From contig CALVFC010000018.1 in NCBI GenBank assembly GCA_944326735.1, forward strand, positions 1 through 16,433: a stretch of 16,433 bases of DNA, given 5' to 3'. The notes under the pieces are model-generated. The model did not search any database and was not told the origin of the DNA. It saw only the letters and a program-made list of their open reading frames with translations. This document shows positions 7,146-14,085 of this stretch, piece after piece (position 1 is the first letter of the stretch; the number at the start of each line of letters is the position of its first letter). The DNA comes from an uncultured Limosilactobacillus sp. (GTDB taxonomy: Bacteria > Bacillota > Bacilli > Lactobacillales > Lactobacillaceae). The position numbers and the translations under genes were made by a program.

Positions 7146-9401
7146 ATGTATAAAGACTTTTACAAACCACAAAACTATGTTAACCGGGAATTGAGTTGGA
7201 TTGACTTCAATGGCCGGGTCCTTGAAGAAGCTACTGACATGAGCAACCCGCTGCTAGAACGGGCAAACTTCCTCGGTATTACCCAAAGCAACGTTGATGA
7301 ATTCTTCATGGTCCGGGTTGCTTCACTGCACAAGTTAGCCGCTGCCAATGTGACAACGACTGATGCTTCGGGTCTAACGCCCCAAGAGCAACTGGATGCT
7401 GTTAACGCCAAGGAGCACCGGATGGTTAAGCAACGGTATGAAGTATACAACCAGCAAATCATTCCTGACCTGGCTAAGAAGGAGATTAATATCCTCCACA
7501 TTGCCGATCTGAATGAAAAACAACGGGAATTTATTCGTCGGTACTTTAGCGATGAACTAATGCCTGTATTGACGCCAATGGCGGATGATACGTCACGGCC
7601 ATTCCCATTCATCGCTAACAACTCCTTGAACATTGCTGTGCAATTACAACGTGATCCAAACCAAAAGGAAGAAGATCACCAGCATAAGGAGATCCTGGAA
7701 GGTGACCAGGAAGTTGATACGCGTGAAATGGAACCACATGATGACCGGAAAGAAAGCGACATTAAGTTTGCCACGGTCCGGGTACCATCAATTTACAAAC
7801 GACTGGTTCGCCTGCCCGGTGACAACAACTTCATGTTGATCGATGAATTAATTAAACAGTTCCTTGGTCAGCTGTTCCCTGGATACCAAATCTTGGCGAC
7901 TGCCACTTACCGGGTAATGCGTGATATGGACTTGGATGTTGCTGAAGAAGATACTTCTGACTTGTTGCGGGCTGTTAAGCACCAACTCCGTGAACGGGAG
8001 CATGGTCAAGTAATGCGGCTCGAAGTTGAGAACACCATTGACCAGTGGCTGGAAGACCAGTTAGTTGATAACCTCCATGTCGGTGAGCGGTCCATCTATG
8101 AAGTTGATGGTCCGGTCGATCTGACATTCTTAAAGAAACTGCCCGGGATGGTTGACGGTCATGCTGACTTACGGTTCCCAAAGTTTACCCCATACCTGAA
8201 CCCAGAGTTGGATATGGATCACAACATCTTTGCAGCCATCCGCAAGAATGACTACCTGATGCAGCACCCATACGAGAGCTTCCAAGCGGTTGTTAACTTT
8301 ATTCACCAAGCGGCAATTGATCCCCAAGTACTGGCAATCAAGATGACCCTCTACCGGGTATCTGGTAACTCACCAATTATTAAGTACTTAGGAATGGCGG
8401 CCCAACAGGGTAAGCAAGTTACTGTTCTGGTGGAAGTTAAAGCCCGGTTCGATGAACAAAATAACGTCCGGTGGGCCCAACGTTTGGAACGGATGGGATG
8501 TCATGTTATCTATGGCTTGGTCGGCTTGAAGACCCACTGTAAGATTTCGCTGGTTATTCGGCGTGATGAAGATGGTCTCCGGCGTTACATGCACCTGGGA
8601 ACTGGTAACTATAATGATGTTACGGCTAATTTCTACACCGATATGGGGATGTTAACTTGTGACCAGGAGATTGGGATCGATATGACTAATCTCTTCAACA
8701 TGTTGTCAGGGTTTGCCCGTCCACCATACTTTAATAAGTTGCGGGTTTCCCCAGATGGCATTCGGGAATTCATTGATGAGAAGATTGACCAGCAAATTAA
8801 AATTGCGGAAAATGGCAACCCAGCATTTATCCGGATGAAGATGAACTCACTTTCGGATAAGCAGATCATTGCCCGTTTGTATGAAGCCGCTTCGAAAGGT
8901 GTTAAGATCCAATTACTTGTGCGGGGAATTACTTGTCTGCGGAATGATTTACCTGAATTACACGGCAATATTGAAGTACACTCCATTGTCGGACGGTTCC
9001 TTGAGCACTCCCGGATCTACTACTTCAAGGGTAATGGTAATGAAGAAATCTACTTGGCCAGTGCGGATATGATGACACGGAACCTGAACCGGCGGGTTGA
9101 AGAACTCTTCCCAGTTGAACAACCAGCCGTTAAGCAAAAGGCCATCCGGATTTTTGATGACATGTGGCGTGACAACGTTAAGGCCCGTGAATTAGTGGGT
9201 GACCACTATGAACGGATTGACCGTCATGGTGCAGAACCATTTAATGCCCAAGAATACTTTGCTGAAACGGCCACGAAGGAACGGCATGCTGAACAACGTG
9301 AAATTAAAGCTAAACGCCACTTTTCCGGTGTCTTCCAAAAGTTGAGCAAGCACGTATCTAACCTGCACATCGATAACGGAAAGGATGACCGCGATGAGTA
9401 A
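7146..9401 (+). CDS. ppk: Polyphosphate kinase 1
   Basis: PPK1 reversibly transfers the gamma phosphate of ATP to inorganic polyphosphate chains. The 751-aa protein is long for the family (about 690-720). The N-terminal domain opens with the classic YVNRELSWIDFNGRVLEEA (11-29) and SNVDEFFMVRVASL (48-61). Two PLD-like catalytic domains follow, with the ATP-binding KARFDEQNN (432-440), the phospho-accepting histidine H464 in GLKTHCK, and the second catalytic histidine H483 in YMHLGTGNYND. NLNRRVEELFPV (646-657) lies near the C-terminus. A very charged insert (Glu/Asp/Lys/His rich) at about 171-206 sits in the N-terminal half before FATVRVPS. The start ATG 7146 is preceded by AAGGAAGGT. Its 3' end overlaps the next gene by 8 bp, implying translational coupling. 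Confidence 0.97.
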   Translation: MYKDFYKPQNYVNRELSWIDFNGRVLEEATDMSNPLLERANFLGITQSNVDEFFMVRVASLHKLAAANVTTTDASGLTPQEQLDAVNAKEHRMVKQRYEVYNQQIIPDLAKKEINILHIADLNEKQREFIRRYFSDELMPVLTPMADDTSRPFPFIANNSLNIAVQLQRDPNQKEEDHQHKEILEGDQEVDTREMEPHDDRKESDIKFATVRVPSIYKRLVRLPGDNNFMLIDELIKQFLGQLFPGYQILATATYRVMRDMDLDVAEEDTSDLLRAVKHQLREREHGQVMRLEVENTIDQWLEDQLVDNLHVGERSIYEVDGPVDLTFLKKLPGMVDGHADLRFPKFTPYLNPELDMDHNIFAAIRKNDYLMQHPYESFQAVVNFIHQAAIDPQVLAIKMTLYRVSGNSPIIKYLGMAAQQGKQVTVLVEVKARFDEQNNVRWAQRLERMGCHVIYGLVGLKTHCKISLVIRRDEDGLRRYMHLGTGNYNDVTANFYTDMGMLTCDQEIGIDMTNLFNMLSGFARPPYFNKLRVSPDGIREFIDEKIDQQIKIAENGNPAFIRMKMNSLSDKQIIARLYEAASKGVKIQLLVRGITCLRNDLPELHGNIEVHSIVGRFLEHSRIYYFKGNGNEEIYLASADMMTRNLNRRVEELFPVEQPAVKQKAIRIFDDMWRDNVKARELVGDHYERIDRHGAEPFNAQEYFAETATKERHAEQREIKAKRHFSGVFQKLSKHVSNLHIDNGKDDRDE
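9378..9385 (+). promoter_or_regulatory. Ribosome binding site that decides the second ppx start
   Basis: GGAAAGGA ends eight bases before ATG 9394. The in-frame ATG at 9385 is fused to the site itself and so is unlikely to be used. Initiation at 9394 inside the end of ppk is preferred. Confidence 0.6.
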
Positions 9402-10359
9402 AGGGCCGGCCTATTTAGCAATTATTGACTTGGGCTCGAATTCCGTTCGTCTTAAAATTAGTCAAATTGCTGACAATGGTACTTACAAAACGGAAACATA
9501 CGAAAAACAGTATGTTCGCTTATCCTCTCAAATGGGGCCAGAGAAGACCTTAAAGGAAGAACCAGTTAAACGGACCTTAGCAGCCTTAGCGCACTTCCGG
9601 GAGGTCATTGACCAATACTCTAATATCACGACATTAGCTGTAGCGACGGCCGCTGTTCGTCAGGCTAACAACCAAAAGTGGTTTTTAAAGCAGGTTAAAG
9701 CAGAGACAGGCTTCAATATCCACGTAATTTCTGGAGAACGGGAAGCCTACCTTGATTATGTTGGCGTCAATCGCACCCTTGATATTAAACGGGGATTGAT
9801 CCTCGATACTGGTGGTGCCAGTATGGAACTGATTTTGGTTGACAATGGTGCTGCTGAAGAAACCATTAGTCTGCCAATTGGTTCTGTCCTAATTTCACAA
9901 CACTACCACTTAACTGACCAGATTGATCCCGCAGACCTCTTTGACGCGGTCACGCGGGTTGACCAAGTCCTGGCAAAGCACCAGTGGTTAAATCGTATCC
10001 GGCATGGTGAAGTCATTGCTCTAGGTGGTAGTAACCGGGCATTGGCAAAGGTGTACCGGTGGCAACGGGCCCAAACTCCTGACCAGGTCTTACCGGTTCA
10101 TGGTTTACGGATGCAGTCAGGAGAAGCATTGGACATTATGCACCAGCTTTTGGAAAGCACCCGTGAAGAACGGGCCCAGATGCGTGGAATCACGAAGGAT
10201 CGGGCGGACGTCATTGTCGGCGGCCTCTTACCATTAATGGCAATTATCCGTCAACAGGATATTCAACAAATTCGCTTTTCCAATAGTGGCTTGCGTGAGG
10301 GACTATTAATGAAGTATTTAGACCATCAATTGAACCTCGAACATTTGCGGGCCTTATAA
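9394..10359 (+). CDS. Short exopolyphosphatase (Ppx/GppA family, catalytic half only)
   Basis: This 321-aa protein consists of the two ASKHA subdomains only and lacks the C-terminal HD-like part of long Ppx proteins. The catalytic motifs are kept: IIDLGSNSVRL (10-20, phosphate loop 1), SGEREAYLDYVGV (113-125) with the likely catalytic Glu in the SGxxEA position (E117), LDTGGASMELILV (137-149, phosphate loop 2, here with Met in the usual Thr position) and IALGGSNRAL (208-217). It is predicted to remove terminal phosphate from polyphosphate; action on (p)ppGpp, as in GppA, cannot be excluded. It overlaps ppk by 8 bp. Together with the upstream protein, which has the HD-like domain but no catalytic motifs, it may form a split equivalent of full-length Ppx. 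This is inference. Often called ppx2 in lactobacilli. Confidence 0.92.
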   Translation: MSKGPAYLAIIDLGSNSVRLKISQIADNGTYKTETYEKQYVRLSSQMGPEKTLKEEPVKRTLAALAHFREVIDQYSNITTLAVATAAVRQANNQKWFLKQVKAETGFNIHVISGEREAYLDYVGVNRTLDIKRGLILDTGGASMELILVDNGAAEETISLPIGSVLISQHYHLTDQIDPADLFDAVTRVDQVLAKHQWLNRIRHGEVIALGGSNRALAKVYRWQRAQTPDQVLPVHGLRMQSGEALDIMHQLLESTREERAQMRGITKDRADVIVGGLLPLMAIIRQQDIQQIRFSNSGLREGLLMKYLDHQLNLEHLRAL

Positions 10360-10362
10360 GCT

Positions 10363-10376
10363 TGTAATCGCTTTAC
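10363..10376 (+). promoter_or_regulatory. Possible cre-like site upstream of galE
   Basis: TGTAATCGCTTTAC matches the CcpA operator consensus TGWAANCGNTNWCA at every fixed position except the last two (AC instead of CA). It lies just upstream of, and partly overlaps, the first TTTACTAAA repeat, near -70 to -57 of the galE promoter. The mismatch falls in a usually conserved part, so the site is weak or spurious. Confidence 0.25.
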
Positions 10377-10401
10377 TAAACTTTTACTAAATTTTACTAA
10401 A
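10372..10401 (+). repeat. Three TTTACTAAA direct repeats, likely activator-binding boxes of galE
   Basis: TTTACTAAA occurs at 10372-10380, 10383-10391 and 10393-10401, so repeat starts are 11 and 10 bp apart, about one helical turn. The repeats lie at about -61 to -32 relative to the start site predicted from the -10 at 10421. That is where OmpR-type activators such as PhoP (TT-A-C-A-like boxes in B. subtilis) or PhoB bind. No -35 hexamer is found in the usual place. Identity as PhoP boxes is inference from spacing, sequence similarity to TTTACA and the polyphosphate genes next door; other regulators are possible. Confidence 0.6.
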
Positions 10402-10417
10402 CCATCCTTGATATCTG

Positions 10418-10426
10418 TGCTACAAT
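10418..10426 (+). promoter_or_regulatory. Extended -10 promoter of galE
   Basis: TG-C-TACAAT gives an extended -10 (TACAAT at 10421-10426). At 16-18 bp upstream (around 10397-10404) only AT-rich sequence with no TTGACA-like element is seen. The promoter is thus expected to depend on the TGn motif and on an activator at the upstream repeats. The predicted start of transcription is near 10433, leaving a leader of about 58 nt before the galE ATG. Confidence 0.6.
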
Positions 10427-10491
10427 TCAAGGTGTAAAGAAATTACAGTGTTTGCTTGGTTAACACTAGTATGCAGAGGAGGAAACTTAAC

Positions 10492-11487
10492 ATGGCAATT
10501 TTAGTTGCTGGTGGTGCTGGTTATATCGGTTCCCACATGGTAAAGGACTTAGTAGAACATGGTCAGGACGTTGTTGTCGCTGATAACTTATCTACTGGTC
10601 ACCGGGCCGCAATTAATCCTAAAGCAAAGTTTTATGAAGGTGACATTCGCGATCGGAAGTTCTTGGACAAGATTTTTGATAATGAAGATATCGAAGCTGT
10701 TGTTCACTTTGCAGCCTTCTCAATTGTTCCTGAATCAATGACTAAGCCGCTGAAGTACTTTGACAACAACACTGGTGGGATGATCACTTTACTAGAAGCA
10801 ATGCGTGACCACCACATTAAGTACATTGTCTTCAGTTCAACAGCCGCTACTTACGGTGTCCCTGAACACATGCCAATCAAGGAAACTGATCCGCAGAACC
10901 CAATTAACCCATACGGCTTAAGTAAGTTAATGATGGAAAAGATGATGCACTGGGCTGACAAGGCTTACGGTATCAAGTTCGTTGCTCTTCGTTACTTTAA
11001 TGTTGCTGGTGCTGATCCGGATGGGACTATTGGTGAAGACCACGGTCCAGAAACCCACTTGGTTCCAATCATCTTACAAGTTGCCCAGGGCAAGCGTGAT
11101 GAATTAAGCATCTTCGGTGATGACTACAACACGCCAGATGGGACTAACGTTCGTGACTACGTTCATGTTATGGACTTAGCGGATGCCCACATTTTGGCTA
11201 TCAAGTACCTGGAAGCTGGCAATGACAGTAATGCCTTCAACCTGGGTTCATCCACTGGATTCTCCAACAAGCAAATGCTGGAAGCTGCCCGGCAAGTTAC
11301 TGGTAAGCCAATTCCTGCTAAGATTGCTCCTCGTCGCCCTGGTGACCCTGATTCATTGGTTGCCGCTAGTGACAAGGCCCGGAATGTCTTAGGCTGGGAT
11401 CCAAAGTACGATGATGTTCATGATATTATCGCGACTGCTTGGAAGTGGCACTCTACTCATCCAAAGGGTTACGACGACCGTGACTAG
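10492..11487 (+). CDS. galE: UDP-glucose 4-epimerase
   Basis: Interconverts UDP-glucose and UDP-galactose with bound NAD+, feeding galactose into the cell or supplying UDP-galactose for wall glycans and exopolysaccharide. The 331-aa protein is a short-chain dehydrogenase/reductase with the Rossmann motif GGAGYIGSH (7-15), [10 protein letters not shown] (31-40), the catalytic Ser/Thr in FSSTAATYG (114-122) and the YxxxK pair Y141/K145 in [16 protein letters not shown] and [13 protein letters not shown] (roughly 176-188) are typical of bacterial GalE. The start ATG 10492 follows a strong AGAGGAGG (10474-10481). A reading frame extending to GTG 10456 is rejected because that site lies upstream of this ribosome binding site. 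No galK or galT is next to it, so this copy probably serves polymer synthesis, an inference. Confidence 0.96.
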   Translation: MAILVAGGAGYIGSHMVKDLVEHGQDVVVADNLSTGHRAAINPKAKFYEGDIRDRKFLDKIFDNEDIEAVVHFAAFSIVPESMTKPLKYFDNNTGGMITLLEAMRDHHIKYIVFSSTAATYGVPEHMPIKETDPQNPINPYGLSKLMMEKMMHWADKAYGIKFVALRYFNVAGADPDGTIGEDHGPETHLVPIILQVAQGKRDELSIFGDDYNTPDGTNVRDYVHVMDLADAHILAIKYLEAGNDSNAFNLGSSTGFSNKQMLEAARQVTGKPIPAKIAPRRPGDPDSLVAASDKARNVLGWDPKYDDVHDIIATAWKWHSTHPKGYDDRD

Positions 11488-11507
11488 TAAATAAAAATAA
11501 CAAGTGA

Positions 11508-11543
11508 ACGGGAAGTGTGGCAGAAGTTGTTGCACTCACCCGT
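11508..11543 (+). other. Imperfect stem-loop after galE
   Basis: ACGGG (11508-11512) pairs with CCCGT (11539-11543), and AGTG (11514-11517) with CACT (11533-11536). This gives a 9-bp interrupted stem with a 15-base loop. No T-run follows (ATAAATAAA), so it is not a terminator by itself. It may protect the 3' end of the galE transcript together with the terminator behind it. Confidence 0.4.
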
Positions 11544-11550
11544 ATAAATA

Positions 11551-11600
11551 AAGAGGACTCAAGTGTTCGGATTTTCCGGCCACGAGAGTCCTTTTGTGTA
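11551..11600 (+). terminator. Intrinsic terminator of galE
   Basis: AAGAGGACTC (11551-11560) pairs with GAGTCCTTTT (11586-11595, one G-U). Inside it GTG/CAC (11563-11565 with 11581-11583) and CGG/CCG (11568-11570 with 11576-11578) continue the stem across two 2x2 internal loops. CTTTTGTG follows at once. The length and internal loops are unusual for a simple terminator, but the T-rich exit supports the call. Confidence 0.8.
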
Positions 11601-11618
11601 CTTTGTCGTAGTATTTTT

Positions 11619-11682
11619 ACCAATATAGATTGGTTACACCCTTTCTTTTTCTTCTCTCAGGAGAGGAAAGAGTAGGTGCAAC
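11619..11682 (+). other. Inverted repeats in the galE-tsaB gap
   Basis: Two structures lie end to end. The first is a perfect 6-bp inverted repeat, ACCAAT-atag-ATTGGT (11619-11634). The second is a longer one closed by GTTACACC (11633-11640) with GGTGCAAC (11675-11682, one mismatch), enclosing a pyrimidine-rich arm (CTTTCTTTTTCTTCTCT) that pairs imperfectly with a purine-rich arm (AGAGGAAAGAG). They end about 10 bp before the tsaB -10. They could be an operator or an RNA structure from read-through; nothing identifies a known element. Confidence 0.35.
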
Positions 11683-11692
11683 TTGATTGGTG

Positions 11693-11701
11693 TGATAAGA
11701 T
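11693..11701 (+). promoter_or_regulatory. Probable extended -10 promoter of the tsaB operon
   Basis: TG-A-TAAGAT (TAAGAT at 11696-11701) forms an extended -10 element with no clear -35 upstream. A promoter is expected here because a terminator ends galE about 100 bp earlier. The predicted transcript starts near 11708, followed by AAAGGATGAG (11716-11725), the tsaB ribosome binding site. Confidence 0.5.
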
Positions 11702-11730
11702 ATTAGTGTTATTGAAAGGATGAGACAGAA

Positions 11731-12459
11731 ATGAAAGTCTTGGCAATTGACACTTCAAACCAACCAATGAGTGTGGCCCTTGTTGAAGATGAGCAGCTAA
11801 TGGCAACAACCACCCTCAACATGGTGCGTAACCATAGTATTTTTTTGATGCCAACGATTGATAAATTATTTCAATTGGTTCAGTGGCAGCCGGCAGATAT
11901 TGACCGGGTTGTTGTCGCTCAAGGCCCCGGTTCATATACCGGTGTCCGGATTGCAGTAACGACCGCAAAGGTGCTTGCTGATACTGAAAACCTCCCTTTA
12001 GTGGGCGTTTCCAGCTTAGCAGTCCTTGCCCGGAATGTGGTTCCGGCCAGTGATGATTTAATTGTGCCATTCTTTGATGCGCGGCGGGGCAACGTCTTTG
12101 CCGGTGCTTATCAATGGAATAATGGCCAATTGGTAAATAAAATTGCTGATCAACATGTAGCCATGAATGACTTGCTAGGCCAATTGGCGAAGGTTGACCA
12201 TCAGGTATTGTTAGTGGGTCATTTAACGGACCGGATCAAGAAGAAAATGACGGGGGACCTACCGACTAATGTTCACCTAATGCCACGTCCATTTGCTATT
12301 CCATCCACGTATCAATTGGCATTAGCGGGCGAAAAGGCAGAGCCAACCAAGGACATTGACAACTTTGTTCCGCATTACCTGCGCATTACGGAAGCTGAGG
12401 CTAACTGGCAGAAACTGCATCCTGGTGAAACGAAGGGCAGTTATGTTCGGGAAGTTTAA
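11731..12459 (+). CDS. tsaB: tRNA t6A37 threonylcarbamoyladenosine synthesis protein TsaB
   Basis: TsaB is the non-catalytic ASKHA partner of TsaD in the complex that puts the threonylcarbamoyl group on A37 of tRNAs reading ANN codons. The 242-aa protein opens with MKVLAIDTSNQPMSVAL (1-17) and has the RNHSIFLMP motif (33-41, usually RNHSxxLMP) and QGPGSYTGVRIAV (64-76), the main family signature. Its last 17 bases overlap the start of the next gene. The tsaB-rimI-tsaD order is standard for Firmicutes and makes the assignment firm. Confidence 0.95.
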   Translation: MKVLAIDTSNQPMSVALVEDEQLMATTTLNMVRNHSIFLMPTIDKLFQLVQWQPADIDRVVVAQGPGSYTGVRIAVTTAKVLADTENLPLVGVSSLAVLARNVVPASDDLIVPFFDARRGNVFAGAYQWNNGQLVNKIADQHVAMNDLLGQLAKVDHQVLLVGHLTDRIKKKMTGDLPTNVHLMPRPFAIPSTYQLALAGEKAEPTKDIDNFVPHYLRITEAEANWQKLHPGETKGSYVREV

Positions 12460-13000
12460 GCGCTGGTTCAACGGTGAAACGAACCACCAGCTTAAATTTG
12501 ATTCCCAACTAATTCAGATTCATGGTCATCAGTACCTGTTACGGCGTGCAACTAACCAGGATGTGCCCGCAATGGTCGAAATCGAACGACAAAACTTTGG
12601 TACCCCACCGTGGAGTGCGAATGCTTTTGAGCTCGAGTTGAGTCGTTTCCGTGATCGCTTATATTTGGTGATGACCTATGATTCACAAGTTGTGGGTTAC
12701 ATTGGTGCTTCATTTAACTGGTACCATCGCGAGAGTCATATTACTAATATTGCTGTTTTACCGTCATATCACAGTCAGGGTGTCGGTGAGCACCTCATTA
12801 GAGCGTTATTCCAGGCCAGTACCCGTGTCGGAATGACGGCGATGAGCCTGGAAGTCCGGGTTTCTAATACCCGCGCCCAGCAACTGTATCAACGGTTAGG
12901 CTTTCACCAATCTAAATTAAAGCGGCGGTACTACATTGACGATCATGAAGACGCCTGGGAAATGAAAGTTGATTTAAGAAGTGAGGAAGAAGATAACTAA
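12443..13000 (+). CDS. rimI: Ribosomal-protein-alanine N-acetyltransferase-like GNAT protein
   Basis: This 185-aa GNAT-family acetyltransferase is related to RimI, which acetylates the N-terminal alanine of ribosomal protein S18. The GNAT fold begins near residue 31 ([18 protein letters not shown]). It includes [21 protein letters not shown] (99-119) with the acetyl-CoA pyrophosphate loop SQGVGE, and [19 protein letters not shown] (136-154), the usual C-terminal signature. A basic 30-residue extension ([10 protein letters not shown]...) precedes the domain. The start ATG 12443 lies inside tsaB, with GAAGGG (12432-12437) in front. The longer frame from 12356 is rejected because it is buried in tsaB and lacks homology. 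The true substrate in this organism is unproven. Confidence 0.88.
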   Translation: MFGKFKRWFNGETNHQLKFDSQLIQIHGHQYLLRRATNQDVPAMVEIERQNFGTPPWSANAFELELSRFRDRLYLVMTYDSQVVGYIGASFNWYHRESHITNIAVLPSYHSQGVGEHLIRALFQASTRVGMTAMSLEVRVSNTRAQQLYQRLGFHQSKLKRRYYIDDHEDAWEMKVDLRSEEEDN

Positions 13001-13002
13001 CT

Positions 13003-14031
13003 ATGTCAGCAAAAACCTTAATTTTGGCATTTGAAACGAGTTGTGATGAAACCAGCGTTGCGGTAGTGGAGAACGGTACGAAGATTTTGTCCAACATTGT
13101 GGCGACGCAAATTGAAAGTCACCAACGCTTTGGTGGGGTGGTCCCTGAAGTTGCTAGTCGTCACCATATTGAATGGATTACCCGCTGCACTGACCAAGCA
13201 TTAGCTGAAGCCAAAGTATCATATGATGATATTGCAGCAGTGGCGATTACGTATGGTCCCGGTCTGGTGGGTTCACTATTAATTGGTGTTACGGCAGCGA
13301 AGACGATTGCTTGGGCTCACCATTTGCCACTGGTACCGGTTAACCACATGACGGGGCACTTATACGCGGCCCGCTATGTGGGTGAATTTATGTATCCCCA
13401 AATGGCCCTCCTTGTTTCGGGTGGCCATACTGAACTAGTTTATATGCCCCAAGAACACCAATTTGAAATCATTGGCGAAACGCGTGATGATGCGGCTGGC
13501 GAAGCTTACGATAAAATTGGTCGGGTCCTGGGTGTTAATTACCCAGCGGGGAAGACCATTGATGAATGGGCTGCTCAGGGACATGATACCTTTAAGTTCC
13601 CCCGGGCAATGGAAAAGGAAGCTAACTATGACTTCAGCTTTAGTGGGTTGAAGAGTGCCTTCATTAACACTGTCCACAATGCTGACCAGCGGGGTGAAAA
13701 GCTCAATAAGTATGACCTGGCAGCTAGCTTCCAACAGAGTGTTGTTGATGTGCTGGCAGAGAAGACAATGCGGGCACTAGACCGTTACCCAGTTAAGCAA
13801 CTGATTTTAGCCGGTGGGGTTGCCGCTAACCATGGTCTGCGGAGCCGGTTAGATCATGACATGCACAAGTATCATCCAGACGTCAACATGCTGCAAGCAC
13901 CGCTGAAATTATGTGGTGACAATGCCGCCATGATTGGGGCGGCAGGCTACATGTGCTATCAACACGGCGACCGTGCGGGGATGGACCTGAACGCCGAACC
14001 AGGATTGATGTACGACAGAATGAAAAATTAA
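13003..14031 (+). CDS. tsaD: tRNA N6-adenosine threonylcarbamoyltransferase
   Basis: TsaD is the catalytic subunit that transfers threonylcarbamoyl from its adenylate (made by TsaC/YwlC) to A37 of tRNA. The 342-aa length is typical. Motifs: [15 protein letters not shown] (8-22), [12 protein letters not shown] (44-55), the metal-binding histidines H115 and H119 in [17 protein letters not shown] (136-145), [26 protein letters not shown] and [13 protein letters not shown] near the C-terminus. It starts 2 bp after the rimI stop, with GAGGAAGAAGA upstream. A bidirectional terminator follows 13 bp after the stop. Confidence 0.97.
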   Translation: MSAKTLILAFETSCDETSVAVVENGTKILSNIVATQIESHQRFGGVVPEVASRHHIEWITRCTDQALAEAKVSYDDIAAVAITYGPGLVGSLLIGVTAAKTIAWAHHLPLVPVNHMTGHLYAARYVGEFMYPQMALLVSGGHTELVYMPQEHQFEIIGETRDDAAGEAYDKIGRVLGVNYPAGKTIDEWAAQGHDTFKFPRAMEKEANYDFSFSGLKSAFINTVHNADQRGEKLNKYDLAASFQQSVVDVLAEKTMRALDRYPVKQLILAGGVAANHGLRSRLDHDMHKYHPDVNMLQAPLKLCGDNAAMIGAAGYMCYQHGDRAGMDLNAEPGLMYDRMKN

Positions 14032-14044
14032 TAATGACCATCAA

Positions 14045-14078
14045 AAAAGGCCTCGAGGACTAATCCTCGAGGCCTTTT
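14045..14078. terminator. Bidirectional terminator between tsaD and proA
   Basis: A perfect 15-bp stem (AAAAGGCCTCGAGGA at 14045-14059 with its complement at 14064-14078) surrounds loop CTAA, with an A-run on the left and a T-run on the right. It can end transcription of tsaD on the + strand and of proA on the - strand. It lies 7 bp from the proA stop. Confidence 0.95.
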
Positions 14079-14085
14079 ATAGTTA

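Noticed and set aside
7175..7633. Open frame of 152 codons on the minus strand inside ppk
   Set aside because: It lies wholly opposite a certain gene, has no ribosome binding site, a Ser/Arg-rich composition typical of antisense frames, and no recognisable domain.
8633..8986. Open frame of 117 codons on the minus strand inside ppk
   Set aside because: It is a shadow of the catalytic domain of ppk; its composition and lack of signals argue against a gene.
10447..10467. Small AGTGTT/AACACT hairpin in the galE leader as a regulatory element
   Set aside because: Only six base pairs with a nine-base loop and no link to the ribosome binding site; it could easily be chance.
10456..10491. Longer N-terminus for galE from GTG 10456
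   Set aside because: The strong AGAGGAGG site lies inside this stretch, and the Rossmann motif begins directly after ATG 10492, as in other GalE proteins.
11508..11543. First hairpin after galE as the terminator
   Set aside because: It has a large loop and no T-run; the hairpin at 11551-11595 followed by TTTTG is the better candidate.
12356..12442. Longer N-terminus for rimI
   Set aside because: This stretch is entirely within tsaB coding sequence, lacks a ribosome binding site, and adds residues unlike any GNAT protein. ATG 12443 has a good site.
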